A stretch of 64,000 nt of DNA from Nakamurella aerolata (lineage in GTDB: Bacteria; Actinomycetota; Actinomycetes; Mycobacteriales; Nakamurellaceae): assembly GCF_013002705.1 (NCBI RefSeq), contig NZ_JABEND010000003.1, positions 62,001 through 126,000 of the forward strand, read 5' to 3'. The translations under genes were made by a program, and so were the position numbers. This document shows, piece by piece, positions 16,497-25,822 of the stretch (position 1 is its first letter; every line of letters starts with the position of its first letter). The notes below the pieces were generated by a model. That model was not told where the DNA came from. It saw nothing but the letters and a program-made list of their open reading frames with translations, and did no database searches.

Positions 16497-19400
16497 CTAC
16501 GACAGGGTGATCGCGTAGAGCTCAAGGTTGGTCTGGTTCGGCAGCTGCACCGACTGCACCGTCTTGGTCGGGTCCAGTTTCAGCTCGGCCGCGTACAGCT
16601 GCACCGGCGGGCCGTCCTGCCCCTGCCCCGCCTTGATCCGGTGCGGCATGTTCAACGCCAGGGTGTTGCCGGACGCGGGGTTGCCGGAGGCCCAGTCCGT
16701 CATGGTCAGCGGTACCGCGCCGGCGGTGCCATCGGTGTACTGCACCGTCAGCTCGGTGCGTTGGGTGCCGTTGTGCGCGGCCCCGAGCACCGCCATGCTG
16801 GCATGTTTGCCCGCCGGCAACAGCAGCGTCTGCCCGCGGGCCTCGACGAAGTTCTTTGCGGTGCCTGCGGTTTGCGGGAAGGTGTAGGTCTTGCCCGCCA
16901 GCTCTCCGACGCCCGGTGTGGGCATCAGGGCCGCGTCGAAGCTCCAGCCGACACCGTCGAAGTTGCCCTCGGTGCTGGCCGCGACGGTGGCGACACCGTC
17001 GTGGTTGTAGGCGGCGGTCAGGTCGACGGCGCAGTTGCTGCCGGTGGTGGCGCACTGCGGTGCCGGCGCCAGCGTCACGGTCACGGTCCGGGTGACGGTC
17101 TTCGCGCCGGGGGCACTCGCCGTCACCGTCACCTGGTACTCACCGGCAGCGGCACCGGCCGGGATGCCGAGGGTGAACGGCACGTCGGCGCTGGCCGGCA
17201 AACCCTTGCTGCGCAACACTTCCGTGGCCTTGGCCGGCTTCACCGTCCAGCCGGACGGGGCGGTGGCCGTCAGCGTCACCGGCAGGCTGCCCTGGGTCTG
17301 GCCGACCAGTGCGGCGGTGAGGGTGGTGCTGCGGGTGCCGGTCGGCAGCAGCACCGGACTCGGGCTGACCGTCATCGACAACGACGTCGGAACCTGCACC
17401 GGCCGGCTGCTCACGCTCGGTGGGGCGTCGGCCGGGCCGGTGCCCCAGGTGCTCGGCTGCGGCCCGACGGTGTAGTCCAGCGATCCCCCGCGCCGCAACG
17501 CATCCCAGCTCACCCAGCTCTTGCTGGTGGCCTTGCCGTTCACACTCACCTGCTGCACGTAGCGGTTGTCGTCGCTGACGCCGTCGGCGGTGATGGTCAG
17601 CTTCCCGCCCTGCGCCGCTGCACCCGAGTTCGCGTCGCCGACGGTGATCTCGGTCTTCGGGAACTGCGGGGACGACAGCACGAAGAAGTTGGCGCCGCTC
17701 ATGGTCGGGTAGATGCCCCACGAGGAGAACACGTACCAGGCCGACATGGTGCCGAGATCGTCGTTACCCGTCATGCCGTCCGGTCCGGTGGTGAACAGCG
17801 TGAACGCCGCGCGCACAACGGTGGCGATCTTCGACGGCTCACCGGCCCAGGCATACATGTACGGGGACAACAGGTCCGGCTCGTTGTTGGGGTTGTAGGT
17901 GTGCTTGGCGTAGTAGTCGTAGGGGCCGGCGATCCACTCGTTCCGCGCGGTCCCCTCCGGGTCGGCGAGCAAATCGTCGTAGGCGAAGAACTCGTCGAGC
18001 GCGTTGATGGTGCCCGGCTTGCCGCCGAGCAGGCCGACAAGACCCGCCGGGTCCTGCGGCACAAGCCAGCGGTACTGGTAGGCGCCGCCCTCGTGGAACT
18101 GCTCAGCGGCTGCCACCGGGTCGTACGGGGTCATCCAGCTGCCGTCCTCGGCGCGCGGCCGGAACTGCTGGATCCGGGAATCCCAGAGGTTGCGGTACCA
18201 CTGCCCGCGCTGGGTGAACATCGCGGCGTCGTCCTTGTGGCCCAAGGCTTTCGCCATCAACGCGAGCGAGGCGTCTGCGGCCGAGTACTCCAGGGTGGCC
18301 GACGCCGGATGGTCGCAGTCGTTGTCGCCGCCGTGGCTGACGCAGTCGGCGGTGCCCGGCTTGCCCATGCTCAGGCCGTACGGGATGTAGCCGAGCCGGG
18401 CGTAATACTCCTGACCGGAGCGGCCGTTGTACTGCGAGTCCGGCGGCGGCAGCTCGGTGGCGTTTCGCCGCATCAACTGATACGCCCGCTCCTCGTTGCC
18501 GGCCAGGAAGCCCTTCGACCAGCCCTCCACCAAGAACGGGGTGACCGGGTCGCCCGTCATGATGTTGGTCTCGCTGTTCACCAGCGCCCAACGCGGCAGC
18601 CAGCCACCCTGCTCACCGATCGCCAGGATCGACAGGTACGAGTCGCGTGCGACGTCCGGGGCCAGCACCTCGAGCAGCTGGTTCTGCGGACGGTAGGTGT
18701 CCCACAGCGAGAAGTTCTGCCGCGGCGTGAAATCCGTTGCCTTGTGGACCTTTCCGTCCCAGCCCAGATAGTTGCCGTCGACGTCGCCGGCCAGGTTCGG
18801 GTGCAGCATGGCGTGGTACAGCGCGGTGTAGTAGGCGGTGCGTCGCTCGTCGGTGCCGCCGGTGATCCTGGCCTTGCCGAGCTCGGTGTTCCAGCGCCCA
18901 GCGAGGGCGGCCCTGGTGGCGTCGAAGTCGAAACCGTCCTTGGTCTCGGCCTGCAGGTTCTTGCGGGCGCCGGCAAGGCCGGTGTAGCTCAGCGCGATTT
19001 TGACGGTGGCGTTGCTGGTGCCGTCCGGGAAGGTGACGTAGGCACCGTTGTTGACGTTGTTGCCGCCCTTGCCCGCGGCGTCGCGGCTGCCGGCGGTGAT
19101 GGTGTTGCCGGTCCAGGTGCCGAAGCTGGCGAACGGCTTGTCGAACTGCGCCGTGAAGTACACCGTGTGCTGGTCTTTGCCGGCGCAGAAGTTGCCGTCC
19201 CGGATCCGGCCCTCGATGGTGCGGTCGCCGACCACGGTGATCTCGGAGTCGAGCACCGTCATGTTGGCCTTGCCGGTGGAGAACAGCACGTTGGCCTGCT
19301 TGCCCGCTGGGAAGGTGTAGCGCTGCCAACCGGTCCGGTCGGTGGCGGTGAGCTCGGCCTTGATGCCGTAGTCGGCCAGCCCCACCGAGTAGTAGCCGGG

Positions 19401-19859
19401 GGTGGCGGACTCGTCGTCGTGCGAGTACTTGGAGCCGTACTGCCGGTAGTCGACGGTGTCGACGGCGCCGGTGGTCGGCATCACCGGCAGTTCGCCGACG
19501 ACGCCGCAGCCGACCCCGGAAAGGTGCGTCTGGCTGAAGCCGTAGATCTCGTCCTGCTGGTAGTCGTAGCCGCCCTGGCCGCCGGTGTCCGGGCTGACCT
19601 GCACCATGCCGAACGGCGCCGAGGCACCGGGAAAGGTGTTGCCGAAGTTCTGGGTACCGACGAACGGGTTCACCCAGCGGGTGAGATCGTCGGCGGCGGC
19701 CGGGGCAGCAGCTTGCGGTGCCGCGGCGGCGAGGTCGACGGCCGCCGGCGCCGCTGGCTTGCCGGCGGCCGGGGCGGCCAGCGCGGTGCCGGCGGTGAGG
19801 GTGGCAATGGCCACCAGCGCGGTGGGCAGCAACAGGCGACGACGACGTTGTCCGAGCAC
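16497..19859 (-). CDS. Secreted GH92 alpha-mannosidase with C-terminal accessory domains
   Basis: 1120 residues. GTG 19859 (AGAGG close upstream) opens a Sec signal peptide with an Arg-rich n-region, hydrophobic core and TALAAPA cleavage site, then an Ala/Pro linker. The GH92 fold runs from WVNPFVGTQNFGNTFPGA (about 57) to about residue 800. Diagnostic blocks are WDTYRPQNQ, NEPDLLSPYMYAW and GNDDLGTMSAWYVFS (about 693-708), whose Asp pair acts as base in calcium-dependent inverting alpha-mannosidases (family knowledge). A NEW3-like beta domain follows (about 840-950, TVSPSPVLLP), then a carbohydrate-binding-like module (from about 975, NFDGVGWSFDAA). It probably trims external mannans or N-glycans. 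No sugar transporter adjoins it. Confidence 0.93.
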   Translation of the reverse strand: MLGQRRRRLLLPTALVAIATLTAGTALAAPAAGKPAAPAAVDLAAAAPQAAAPAAADDLTRWVNPFVGTQNFGNTFPGASAPFGMVQVSPDTGGQGGYDYQQDEIYGFSQTHLSGVGCGVVGELPVMPTTGAVDTVDYRQYGSKYSHDDESATPGYYSVGLADYGIKAELTATDRTGWQRYTFPAGKQANVLFSTGKANMTVLDSEITVVGDRTIEGRIRDGNFCAGKDQHTVYFTAQFDKPFASFGTWTGNTITAGSRDAAGKGGNNVNNGAYVTFPDGTSNATVKIALSYTGLAGARKNLQAETKDGFDFDATRAALAGRWNTELGKARITGGTDERRTAYYTALYHAMLHPNLAGDVDGNYLGWDGKVHKATDFTPRQNFSLWDTYRPQNQLLEVLAPDVARDSYLSILAIGEQGGWLPRWALVNSETNIMTGDPVTPFLVEGWSKGFLAGNEERAYQLMRRNATELPPPDSQYNGRSGQEYYARLGYIPYGLSMGKPGTADCVSHGGDNDCDHPASATLEYSAADASLALMAKALGHKDDAAMFTQRGQWYRNLWDSRIQQFRPRAEDGSWMTPYDPVAAAEQFHEGGAYQYRWLVPQDPAGLVGLLGGKPGTINALDEFFAYDDLLADPEGTARNEWIAGPYDYYAKHTYNPNNEPDLLSPYMYAWAGEPSKIATVVRAAFTLFTTGPDGMTGNDDLGTMSAWYVFSSWGIYPTMSGANFFVLSSPQFPKTEITVGDANSGAAAQGGKLTITADGVSDDNRYVQQVSVNGKATSKSWVSWDALRRGGSLDYTVGPQPSTWGTGPADAPPSVSSRPVQVPTSLSMTVSPSPVLLPTGTRSTTLTAALVGQTQGSLPVTLTATAPSGWTVKPAKATEVLRSKGLPASADVPFTLGIPAGAAAGEYQVTVTASAPGAKTVTRTVTVTLAPAPQCATTGSNCAVDLTAAYNHDGVATVAASTEGNFDGVGWSFDAALMPTPGVGELAGKTYTFPQTAGTAKNFVEARGQTLLLPAGKHASMAVLGAAHNGTQRTELTVQYTDGTAGAVPLTMTDWASGNPASGNTLALNMPHRIKAGQGQDGPPVQLYAAELKLDPTKTVQSVQLPNQTNLELYAITLS

Positions 19860-19973
19860 AGGTCCTCTTTCCGTCCGGTGCCGCGTCCGGGGGGACGCAG
19901 CTCTTGGCCTGAAGCAGGCATCGAGTTCACAGGCGCAACGACCAACCGCTCCCGACATCGTTGTCAGCATCTG

Positions 19974-20002
19974 ACCCTGGCAGCCTGACCGGGCTCGGTC
20001 AA
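19974..20002 (-). promoter_or_regulatory. Putative promoter of the GH92 gene
   Basis: On the minus strand, TTGACC (19997-20002) and CAGGGT (19974-19979) with a 17-bp spacer. It would give a leader of about 108 nt. Confidence 0.4.
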
Positions 20003-20035
20003 GAGCAGATCGTCCTAGCCACCCGATCGCCGCCG

Positions 20036-20120
20036 GGATTTCAGCACCACCGACAGAAGCGGCGCGATTTACCCCGAATCCCTGGCAAAAACGACCGGTT
20101 GTGCGGCTGGTGCTGAATCT
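20036..20120. repeat. Palindromic intergenic element, family A, copy 2
   Basis: Left arm TTCAGCACCACCGACAG (from 20040) and right arm TGGTGCTGAA (about 20108-20117). The left 17-mer is identical to the minus-strand right end of the element at 1648-1731. Confidence 0.75.
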
Positions 20121-20303
20121 TGGCCGGTCACCGTCGACCGCCGGCGCAACTGTTGACGGCGCACAACGCCAGCACGGCGGCTTGTTGCGTTGCCACATGG
20201 CGACCTCGCAGCCGGGCCGCCGACACTGGACCAACACCGGACCGGACCACACCCACACCAGACCACCAGTCCGGACGAGTCGGTTGCCCAAGGAGACGCT
20301 GTC

Positions 20304-20715
20304 GTGAACCAACCAGCAGCCCATCAGTCGAGCACCGAAGGCCGGCCGGACGGCTCGGTGTGGATCACACTCGACCGCGGCGACCGCAACATGCTGGACG
20401 CCGACCTCACCACCTGGCTGCTTGATAAACTCCGCAGGGCGGACGCCGACGCCCCACCCGCCATCGTGCTGACCGGCGCCGGCACCACCTTCTGCGGCGG
20501 CGCCGACGGCCCGTACCTGCGCGAGAGCAGGACCGCCGCGGTGTTCGCCGAGGCCGCCGTGCAACTGTTCGAGCTGCTGCACACCATGGGAACGCCGCTG
20601 GTCGCCGCGCTCAACGGCGACGCACTGGCCGGCGGCTTCGGGCTGGTCTGCCTCGCCGACATCGTGGTGGCGGTCGACGGTGCCAAGCTCGGCACCATCG
20701 AGGCCTCGCTCGGGT
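20304..20715 (+). pseudogene. Enoyl-CoA hydratase/isomerase, N-terminal fragment
   Basis: It starts at GTG 20304 with a strong ribosome site (AAGGAGA, spacing 7). The first 137 residues are a good crotonase N-terminus: LDRGDRNMLDA, the oxyanion-hole blocks LTGAGTTFCGGADG and NGDALAGGFGLVCLADIV, then KLGTIEASLG. Homology stops abruptly at about 20715. The frame stays open to 21323, but the continuation (CAGPRDRGARCRRP...) is an out-of-frame reading of a metallo-hydrolase. A complete crotonase has about 250-260 residues, so the C-terminal 110 or so are missing. The product is probably inactive or a 339-residue chimera. Confidence 0.8.
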
Positions 20716-21240
20716 CGTGCGCAGGTCCACGAGATCGAGGTGCCCGATGTCGGCGCCCGGCCGCTGGGCCCGAGGGCCCCACAGATGGACCCGTTCGTGA
20801 TCGCCGAGGACGACCGCGTCAAGGTGTCGGCGATCCTGGTGCCGCACGGCCCGGTGTTCCCGGCGTTCGCGTTTCGCTTCGACACCGACTACGGCTCCGT
20901 GGTGTTCTCCGGCGACACCACCTACACCGACAACATCGTCACGCTGGCGCGCGATGCCGACGTTCTGGTGCACGAGGCCATCAACATCGCCGGCGCCGCC
21001 GGGCTGACCGACGCCCACAGGGACCACCTGATCGAGTCGCACATCGAGGTGCAGCAGGCCGGGCCGATCGCCCAGCGCGCCGGGGCGAAACACCTTGTGC
21101 TGTCGCACATCGCCGACTTCGTCGACAACCCGATCAACCTCGGGCAGTGGCGCAAGTGGGCGCAGCGCGGCTACCGCGGCAAGGTCACCGTCGCGCGGGA
21201 TCTCGACCGGGTGCAGGTCGGGGCGCGGCCGAAGCGGTGA
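20716..21240 (+). pseudogene. Metallo-beta-lactamase-fold hydrolase, C-terminal fragment
   Basis: Directly after the crotonase fragment, shifted by +1, a typical C-terminal half of an MBL-fold hydrolase begins at RAQVHEIEVPD. It carries the later metal motifs (VVFSGDTTYTDN, VLVHEAINIAG, LVLSHIADF), while the N-terminal half with the HxHxDH cluster is absent. There is no start codon with a ribosome site at the junction; ATG 20785 could allow a short product lacking half the active site. Together the two fragments look like the scar of a deletion that joined two genes. An assembly error is the alternative. Confidence 0.75.
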
Positions 21241-21246
21241 GCCGGA

Positions 21247-23640
21247 TCAGCGCCGGCCGCGCCGGGCACCCGGCCGGCGGGCGATGCGCCGGCCGGCGGA
21301 CCTGGCACGCCGGGCGGCCCTGACGGCCGGCCGGACGCTGCGCCGCGCCCCGCCGCCGATGCGCTGCAGCGAGTGGGCGACGCTCTCCGACAGATGCTCG
21401 TCGTCGTCGCCGTCGACGGCCGCGTTCTGCAGGTGCACATGCGGCACCGGCGCGACCCGGACCTGGAAGCGCACGTCCTTGGTGCGCAGCAACCAGCCGC
21501 CGAGCACCAGCGCGGCCCCGGCGGAGAGCACCCCGCCGATCACCAGCGGTGCGCCACCGCCGAAATGTTCGGCGAGCACACCGATCAGCGGCGAATAGAA
21601 CGGTGCCCCACCGAGAAACGCCAGGGTGTAGATGCCCATCACCCGGCCGCGCATGGACGGTGTGGTGGTGAGCTGCACCATCGAGTTGGCGGCGTTGACG
21701 AACGACAGCATCAGCATGCCGGTGGGTATCAGCAGAATCGCCAGCAGCACATACGAGTGCACGAACCCGAGAATCGCCTCGAGAATGCCGAAACCCAGTG
21801 CGGTGCCGAGCAACAACCGTTGCCGCGGGATCCGGGACCGGCGCGCGGACAACAGCGCACCCAGCAGCGCCCCGATGGCGATGGCGGTGGACAGCAGCCC
21901 GTAGGAGTCGGCATCCAGCCCGAACACGATGCGCGCCACGATGGCCAGCGTCACCTGGAAGTTCATCCCGAAGGTGGCGACCATGAAGACCAGCACCATC
22001 ACCAGCATCAGGTCGGGACGGCGCAGCACGTACCGCAGACCTTCCCTGGTCTGCCCCTTGCGGCGCGGTGCCGGCGGGCTGCGCCGCAGTTCCGCCGGGT
22101 TGATGAGGATCAGGCTGACGATGACGGCGATGTACGACAGGCCGGCGAACGTCATCACCGGGCCGGTGTCGACCGCCGCGATCAGCAACCCGGCGATGGC
22201 CGGGCCGACGATGCGAGCACCGTTGAACCCCAACGAGTTCAACGCCACCGCGTTGGTGAGATCGCGGCTGGGTACCAGTTCCGAGACGAACGCCTGCCGC
22301 ACCGGGCCGTCGAAGGCGGCGGCGATGCCGACCACCAGACAGGCGATGTAGACGTGCATGATGTGCGCCGCATGGGTCCAGGCCAGGATGCCGAGCGTGA
22401 CCCCGGCGGCGCCGAGCACCACCTGGATCCAGCGCAGCAGCACCCGCTTGTCGACGCGGTCGGCGATGGTGCCGGCCCAGGCGGACAGCAGCAGCGTCGG
22501 CCCGAACTGCAGCGCGGTGGCGATGCCGAGCGCGACCGGGTCGTCGTTGGTGAGCTGCAGCACCAGCCAGTCCTGCGCCACCCGGTTCATCCAGGTGCCG
22601 GTCTGACAGATGACGTTGCCGGTGAAGTACAGCCGGTAGTTGCGGATCCGCAGCGAACGGAACGTTCCACCGGTGGCGGGCTCGGCCGCCGGCCGATCGT
22701 CGCTGTTGGTGCTGCCGGAATCCTTGCGGTCCTTCGCCGCCGGCGGCCCGTCGGCTCGGGTGGCGCGTTCGCTGCCCTGCCCGGCGGATTGATCGATTTG
22801 CAATGCACTGCCGTCGGACGCGACAGCGGCCGCCGCTCCCGCGCTAGGCGCTATCACCGGCGATGCGGTGACGATCTCGGCCGGACGGTCGACGACGCCG
22901 GCCCTCGCCCGCACCTCGCCGTGGGTGAGCGGGTCGTCCGGCGCGTGCCGTTGGTCAGTGTGCTGTTGGTCCGCGTGCTGGTGGTCGGGGCCGGGCGGTT
23001 GCGGGGGCGGCGCCCCCGGCCGGGACGCTGCTGGGTCGGACGCTGTCGTGGCCGCTGTCTTGTTGGCCGCTGTCGTGTCGGGCGCTGTCGTGTTGGGCGC
23101 TGTCGGGTTGGGCGCTGCCGGGTTGGACGCCGGGTCGGTCCGTTGTGCGTCGGCGGCCGGGTCGGCCCGTTGATCGTCGCCCGGGCCCGCATCGGCTCGT
23201 TGTCCGTCGGGGGGCGCCGGCTCGGACGGGGCAGCGTCGGCCGGCCCTGCGTCGGGCGATGCCGCGCCGGGCGCTTCCGGGTCCGAGTCGCGTTGCAGCG
23301 CAAGGCGTTCGCTGGTGCGTGCGGTGCGGCGTTGGGCCGCCGGGGTGTCTCTGCTGGTCCGGCGGCGGGCCGGGCTCGGCTGACGGCGGGGCCGCTCGCC
23401 GGCGCCGCGGACGTCGGCCGGATCCCAGGGCTCGTCGGGGTCCGGGTTGTCCGCCGGCACCGGGTGGGTGTCGGCGTCACCGCCGGAGGCCGTCGAAACG
23501 TCTTGCGCCACAGCGAGTTTGTCGTCCGGCTGCGGTGTTGGCGGCCGATCGCGGATCGGATCGGGACCGGCCGGTGCCGGTGAAGCTGACGAAGTGGGTA
23601 AGGCGGATTCCGAGTCGGGATGCTGACTCGTCTGACTCAC
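21247..23640 (-). CDS. MFS transporter (MFS_3 type) with long disordered N-terminus
   Basis: 797 residues, about twice the usual length. Residues 1-325 are Pro/Ala/Asp/Thr-rich with runs such as NPTAPNTTAPDTTA. The membrane part starts at FRSLRIRNYRLYFTGNVIC, with typical MFS_3/EntS features: WMNRVAQDWLVLQL and AGTIADRVDKRVLL (loop 2-3), then twelve predicted helices, ending near LVLGGWLLRTKD. A basic Arg-rich tail of 70 residues follows. It is likely a proton-coupled exporter; the substrate is unknown. The tail length depends on GTG 23640; starts nearer the membrane domain cannot be excluded, but the frame is open with coding-like codon use. Confidence 0.82.
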   Translation of the reverse strand: MSQTSQHPDSESALPTSSASPAPAGPDPIRDRPPTPQPDDKLAVAQDVSTASGGDADTHPVPADNPDPDEPWDPADVRGAGERPRRQPSPARRRTSRDTPAAQRRTARTSERLALQRDSDPEAPGAASPDAGPADAAPSEPAPPDGQRADAGPGDDQRADPAADAQRTDPASNPAAPNPTAPNTTAPDTTAANKTAATTASDPAASRPGAPPPQPPGPDHQHADQQHTDQRHAPDDPLTHGEVRARAGVVDRPAEIVTASPVIAPSAGAAAAVASDGSALQIDQSAGQGSERATRADGPPAAKDRKDSGSTNSDDRPAAEPATGGTFRSLRIRNYRLYFTGNVICQTGTWMNRVAQDWLVLQLTNDDPVALGIATALQFGPTLLLSAWAGTIADRVDKRVLLRWIQVVLGAAGVTLGILAWTHAAHIMHVYIACLVVGIAAAFDGPVRQAFVSELVPSRDLTNAVALNSLGFNGARIVGPAIAGLLIAAVDTGPVMTFAGLSYIAVIVSLILINPAELRRSPPAPRRKGQTREGLRYVLRRPDLMLVMVLVFMVATFGMNFQVTLAIVARIVFGLDADSYGLLSTAIAIGALLGALLSARRSRIPRQRLLLGTALGFGILEAILGFVHSYVLLAILLIPTGMLMLSFVNAANSMVQLTTTPSMRGRVMGIYTLAFLGGAPFYSPLIGVLAEHFGGGAPLVIGGVLSAGAALVLGGWLLRTKDVRFQVRVAPVPHVHLQNAAVDGDDDEHLSESVAHSLQRIGGGARRSVRPAVRAARRARSAGRRIARRPGARRGRR

Positions 23641-23811
23641 CGCCTGCTGATGCGCTGCGCGCTACCGATACCGAAAACCTGCGGTCGTTAGCCTACGACA
23701 AAAATCCGCGCCATGGGGAGTCAAGAAGGAACCCGATTTCACGAGTGCCGCCGGCCGGTGCCGGCCGCGCGGCGGCGCCACCGGCACCACCAGCGCGGCC
23801 GGGGCGCGGTC

Positions 23812-23817
23812 TACTAT
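23812..23817 (+). promoter_or_regulatory. -10 hexamer TACTAT, leaderless DUF2530 gene
   Basis: TACTAT ends 6 nt before GTG 23824, so transcription should begin at or next to the start codon. Confidence 0.6.
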
Positions 23818-23823
23818 CGCCGG

Positions 23824-24102
23824 GTGAGCAGTGCCGACGCCCCTCCCCCGCCGATCCCGCCGGTCAAGGCCGGGCTGGCGCATGTGGTGATTCCGGGGAC
23901 GGCGCTGTGGTTCGCGGGTTTCGTCGTGCTGCTGTTCTTCATCCCGTCGCTGCGGGAAAACGGTGCGATGAACTGGTTGTGGACGTTCCTGTCCGGCTGG
24001 GTGCTCGGGCTGATCGGCCTGTCGATCTACGCCTGGCAGCGCTGGGCCGCCCGCCGCGGCACCAGGGGCTCATCGTCCATGGCCCTTGATGAACAGCTCT
24101 GA
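23824..24102 (+). CDS. DUF2530 small membrane protein
   Basis: 92 residues. A Pro-rich cytosolic start (PPPPIPPVKAG) precedes two helices (VIPGTALWFAGFVVLLFFI and LWTFLSGWVLGLIGLSIY), followed by WQRWAARRGTRGS. The Gly-rich second helix and the QRxAARRG ending are the family hallmark. GTG 23824 lies 6 nt after TACTAT and has no ribosome site. It is divergent from the MFS gene and convergent with the DUF3027 gene, as in mycobacteria (Rv0879c region, from memory). Function unknown. Confidence 0.85.
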   Translation: MSSADAPPPPIPPVKAGLAHVVIPGTALWFAGFVVLLFFIPSLRENGAMNWLWTFLSGWVLGLIGLSIYAWQRWAARRGTRGSSSMALDEQL

Positions 24103-24296
24103 CGAACAGCTCTGACGAGCGGCTCGATCCACCCACCACTGACGGTGCCCCGACGGACCCCGAGAGACCCGGACGGACCCCGGAGAGCGGAGCACGACCA
24201 GACCTCCTGACCGTCAAGCACTGATCAGGTGCGCTGACCAGGCTGACCAGAAGGACGGCCGGCCCGGCCGCCCTGCCGGAAACAAACTTCAGCAAT

Positions 24297-24362
24297 CAAT
24301 CTTCTTGGGTCGGTCTTCTCGGGCCAATCTTCTCGGTCAGTCTTCCCGGGTCAGCCTTCTTG
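24297..24362. repeat. Imperfect short tandem repeats near the DUF3027 stop
   Basis: About five units resembling GTCTTCTCGGGTCA between the convergent genes, reaching the last codons of DUF3027. The preceding 190 bp contain only short direct repeats. Confidence 0.5.
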
Positions 24363-25697
24363 GGTGTCGCCGGCTTCGGCGGTATCGGTCCCGCTCGGGC
24401 TCAGCTCGGTGACGTCGATCGCACCCAAAGAATCCGCGGTGTACCTGCGGGCCGACCCGCTGTCGGCGTCGGCGTCACCGGACGGATCGGCGTTGCTGGA
24501 CCGATCGGCGTTGCTGGACCGATCGGCGTTGCTGGACCGATTGGCGTTGCTGGACCGATCAGCGTCGCTGGACCGATCGGCGTCGCTGGACTCACCGGCG
24601 CCACCGAGCTCGGCCGGCACAGCGGAGGTGCCGGCGAGCAGCTGCGCCGGCAGGGTCGCCGCGGTCAGCGCCGCCCGCGCCACCCCGGCGAGCAGCTGGG
24701 CGTTCCCCGGCGGCGGCAACAACGCCAGCACCTGCTGCAGGCTGACCGCGGCGCCGGCGTCAGCTGCCCGATCGGCGTCCGCATCAGAGGTAGCCGCAGC
24801 GCCGGCCGGGCGCGGGTGCACGTCCAACCGTTCTTCGTCCAGCACCGATACCGGCGCCGGCGGCGGCTGGTGGTCGGCAAGCAGCTCGGCAGCGGCCTCG
24901 GAATGCGCGCCGCAGCCGTAGCCGACGTCGACCACGTGCCCGTCGGCGGGCGAATACTCGTTGCCGCACACACCGAAACCGGCGCCGAGCGAACCGGCCA
25001 GCGGCAGGTAGAACCCGCAGGTGACGCACGGCCCCGGCGACTGCTGTGCCATCTCCGCAGCCGGACCGAACTCGCCCTCGTGCCAGCGCTGCGCCAGATC
25101 GGCGCGGCCGTCCCTGGACATCACCCTTGGCCGGCCGAGCCCGAGCTCGGTGGCAACACCGATGAACTCGCTGCGTTCGGAATCCTCGATCGCCGGGTCG
25201 TCGGACTGTAGGTAGCCCGGCACCAGACGCTCGTCGTCCGGCTCGGTAGGCAGCAGGGTCCCGGCGCCGAGATCGCCGGGACGCACCCGCTCCTGCCACG
25301 GCAGCCACTCCGGCGCCAGCAACGCCTCGGCCCCCGGCAACAGCACCACTTCGCTGACGGTCCACGGTGCGTCCTCGGCAACGCTGGCCAGGATCACCGT
25401 CCAGTTCCAGCCCTGATATCCCGGCTGCCGGCTGCCGAACCTGGCGCTCACCGCGACGTCGTCCTCGCGGAGGCTGCCGAGGTAGTCGCCGACGGCGGCG
25501 GCGCCGGCGTCAGGGAAATCGCCGCCGGTGCCGGCATCTTCGGCCGCGGCGTCGATCGCGGCCTGCCTGGCCAGCGCGACCACCTCGTCCGGCAACTCGG
25601 CGACCCGGTCGAAGCCGGTGCCGGTTGGCGGGGTGTCGTCCTGCATGGTGCCGGTTTGCGCTGTGCCGTTCTGCGCGGTGGTCATCACGTCGGCCAT
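24351..25697 (-). CDS. DUF3027 family protein
   Basis: 448 residues. The conserved part (about 35-290) has the family blocks VGDYLGSLREDDVAVSARF, PGYQGWNWTVILA, EVVLLPGAEALLAPEWLPW, RPGDLGAGTLLP and DDERLVPGY. It ends in a Cys-rich zone (PCVTCGFYLPL, FGVCGNEYSP, GYGCGAHSE) that looks metal-binding. The C-terminal 90 residues carry SSNADR repeats encoded by 18-bp tandem repeats. ATG 25697 is the longest start; the GTG three codons later has CATCAT 7 nt upstream. It is divergent from the next MFS gene, the usual arrangement in actinobacteria. Function unknown. Confidence 0.88.
   Translation of the reverse strand: MADVMTTAQNGTAQTGTMQDDTPPTGTGFDRVAELPDEVVALARQAAIDAAAEDAGTGGDFPDAGAAAVGDYLGSLREDDVAVSARFGSRQPGYQGWNWTVILASVAEDAPWTVSEVVLLPGAEALLAPEWLPWQERVRPGDLGAGTLLPTEPDDERLVPGYLQSDDPAIEDSERSEFIGVATELGLGRPRVMSRDGRADLAQRWHEGEFGPAAEMAQQSPGPCVTCGFYLPLAGSLGAGFGVCGNEYSPADGHVVDVGYGCGAHSEAAAELLADHQPPPAPVSVLDEERLDVHPRPAGAAATSDADADRAADAGAAVSLQQVLALLPPPGNAQLLAGVARAALTAATLPAQLLAGTSAVPAELGGAGESSDADRSSDADRSSNANRSSNADRSSNADRSSNADPSGDADADSGSARRYTADSLGAIDVTELSPSGTDTAEAGDTQEG
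24481..24600. repeat. 18-bp in-frame tandem repeats in the DUF3027 gene
   Basis: Unit GGCGTTGCTGGACCGATC, about six copies with few changes, encoding (SSNADR)n on the minus strand. A multiple of three, so copy-number change keeps the frame. Confidence 0.85.
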
Positions 25698-25822
25698 GAT
25701 GCCGCAGCCCGCGGCGGCGGGCCAAGCTCGGCGGGCGTCTGGCCGGAACCCAGCCGGAAACTCGGCCGGCGATTGTGCCGGGCCGTGTCTTTCGCGGGGT
25801 CGCGTGCGGCAGGATAAGCGTC

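Larger units (their letters stand above)
19860..20303. other. 444-bp intergenic region between divergent genes
   Basis: It contains a promoter-like pair for the mannosidase (19974-20002, minus strand) and a family A palindrome (20036-20120). I see nothing else. Confidence 0.55.

Noticed and set aside
15543-19988. A 1481-codon open frame on the plus strand opposite trmH and the GH92 gene
   Set aside because: It is antisense to two genes with clear catalytic motifs; long open antisense frames are expected at this GC content. Its translation is Arg/Gly/His/Val low complexity without domains.
24481-24600. Regular 18-bp repeats that might suggest a CRISPR array
   Set aside because: There are no spacers; the units are head-to-tail and encode (SSNADR)n within DUF3027.
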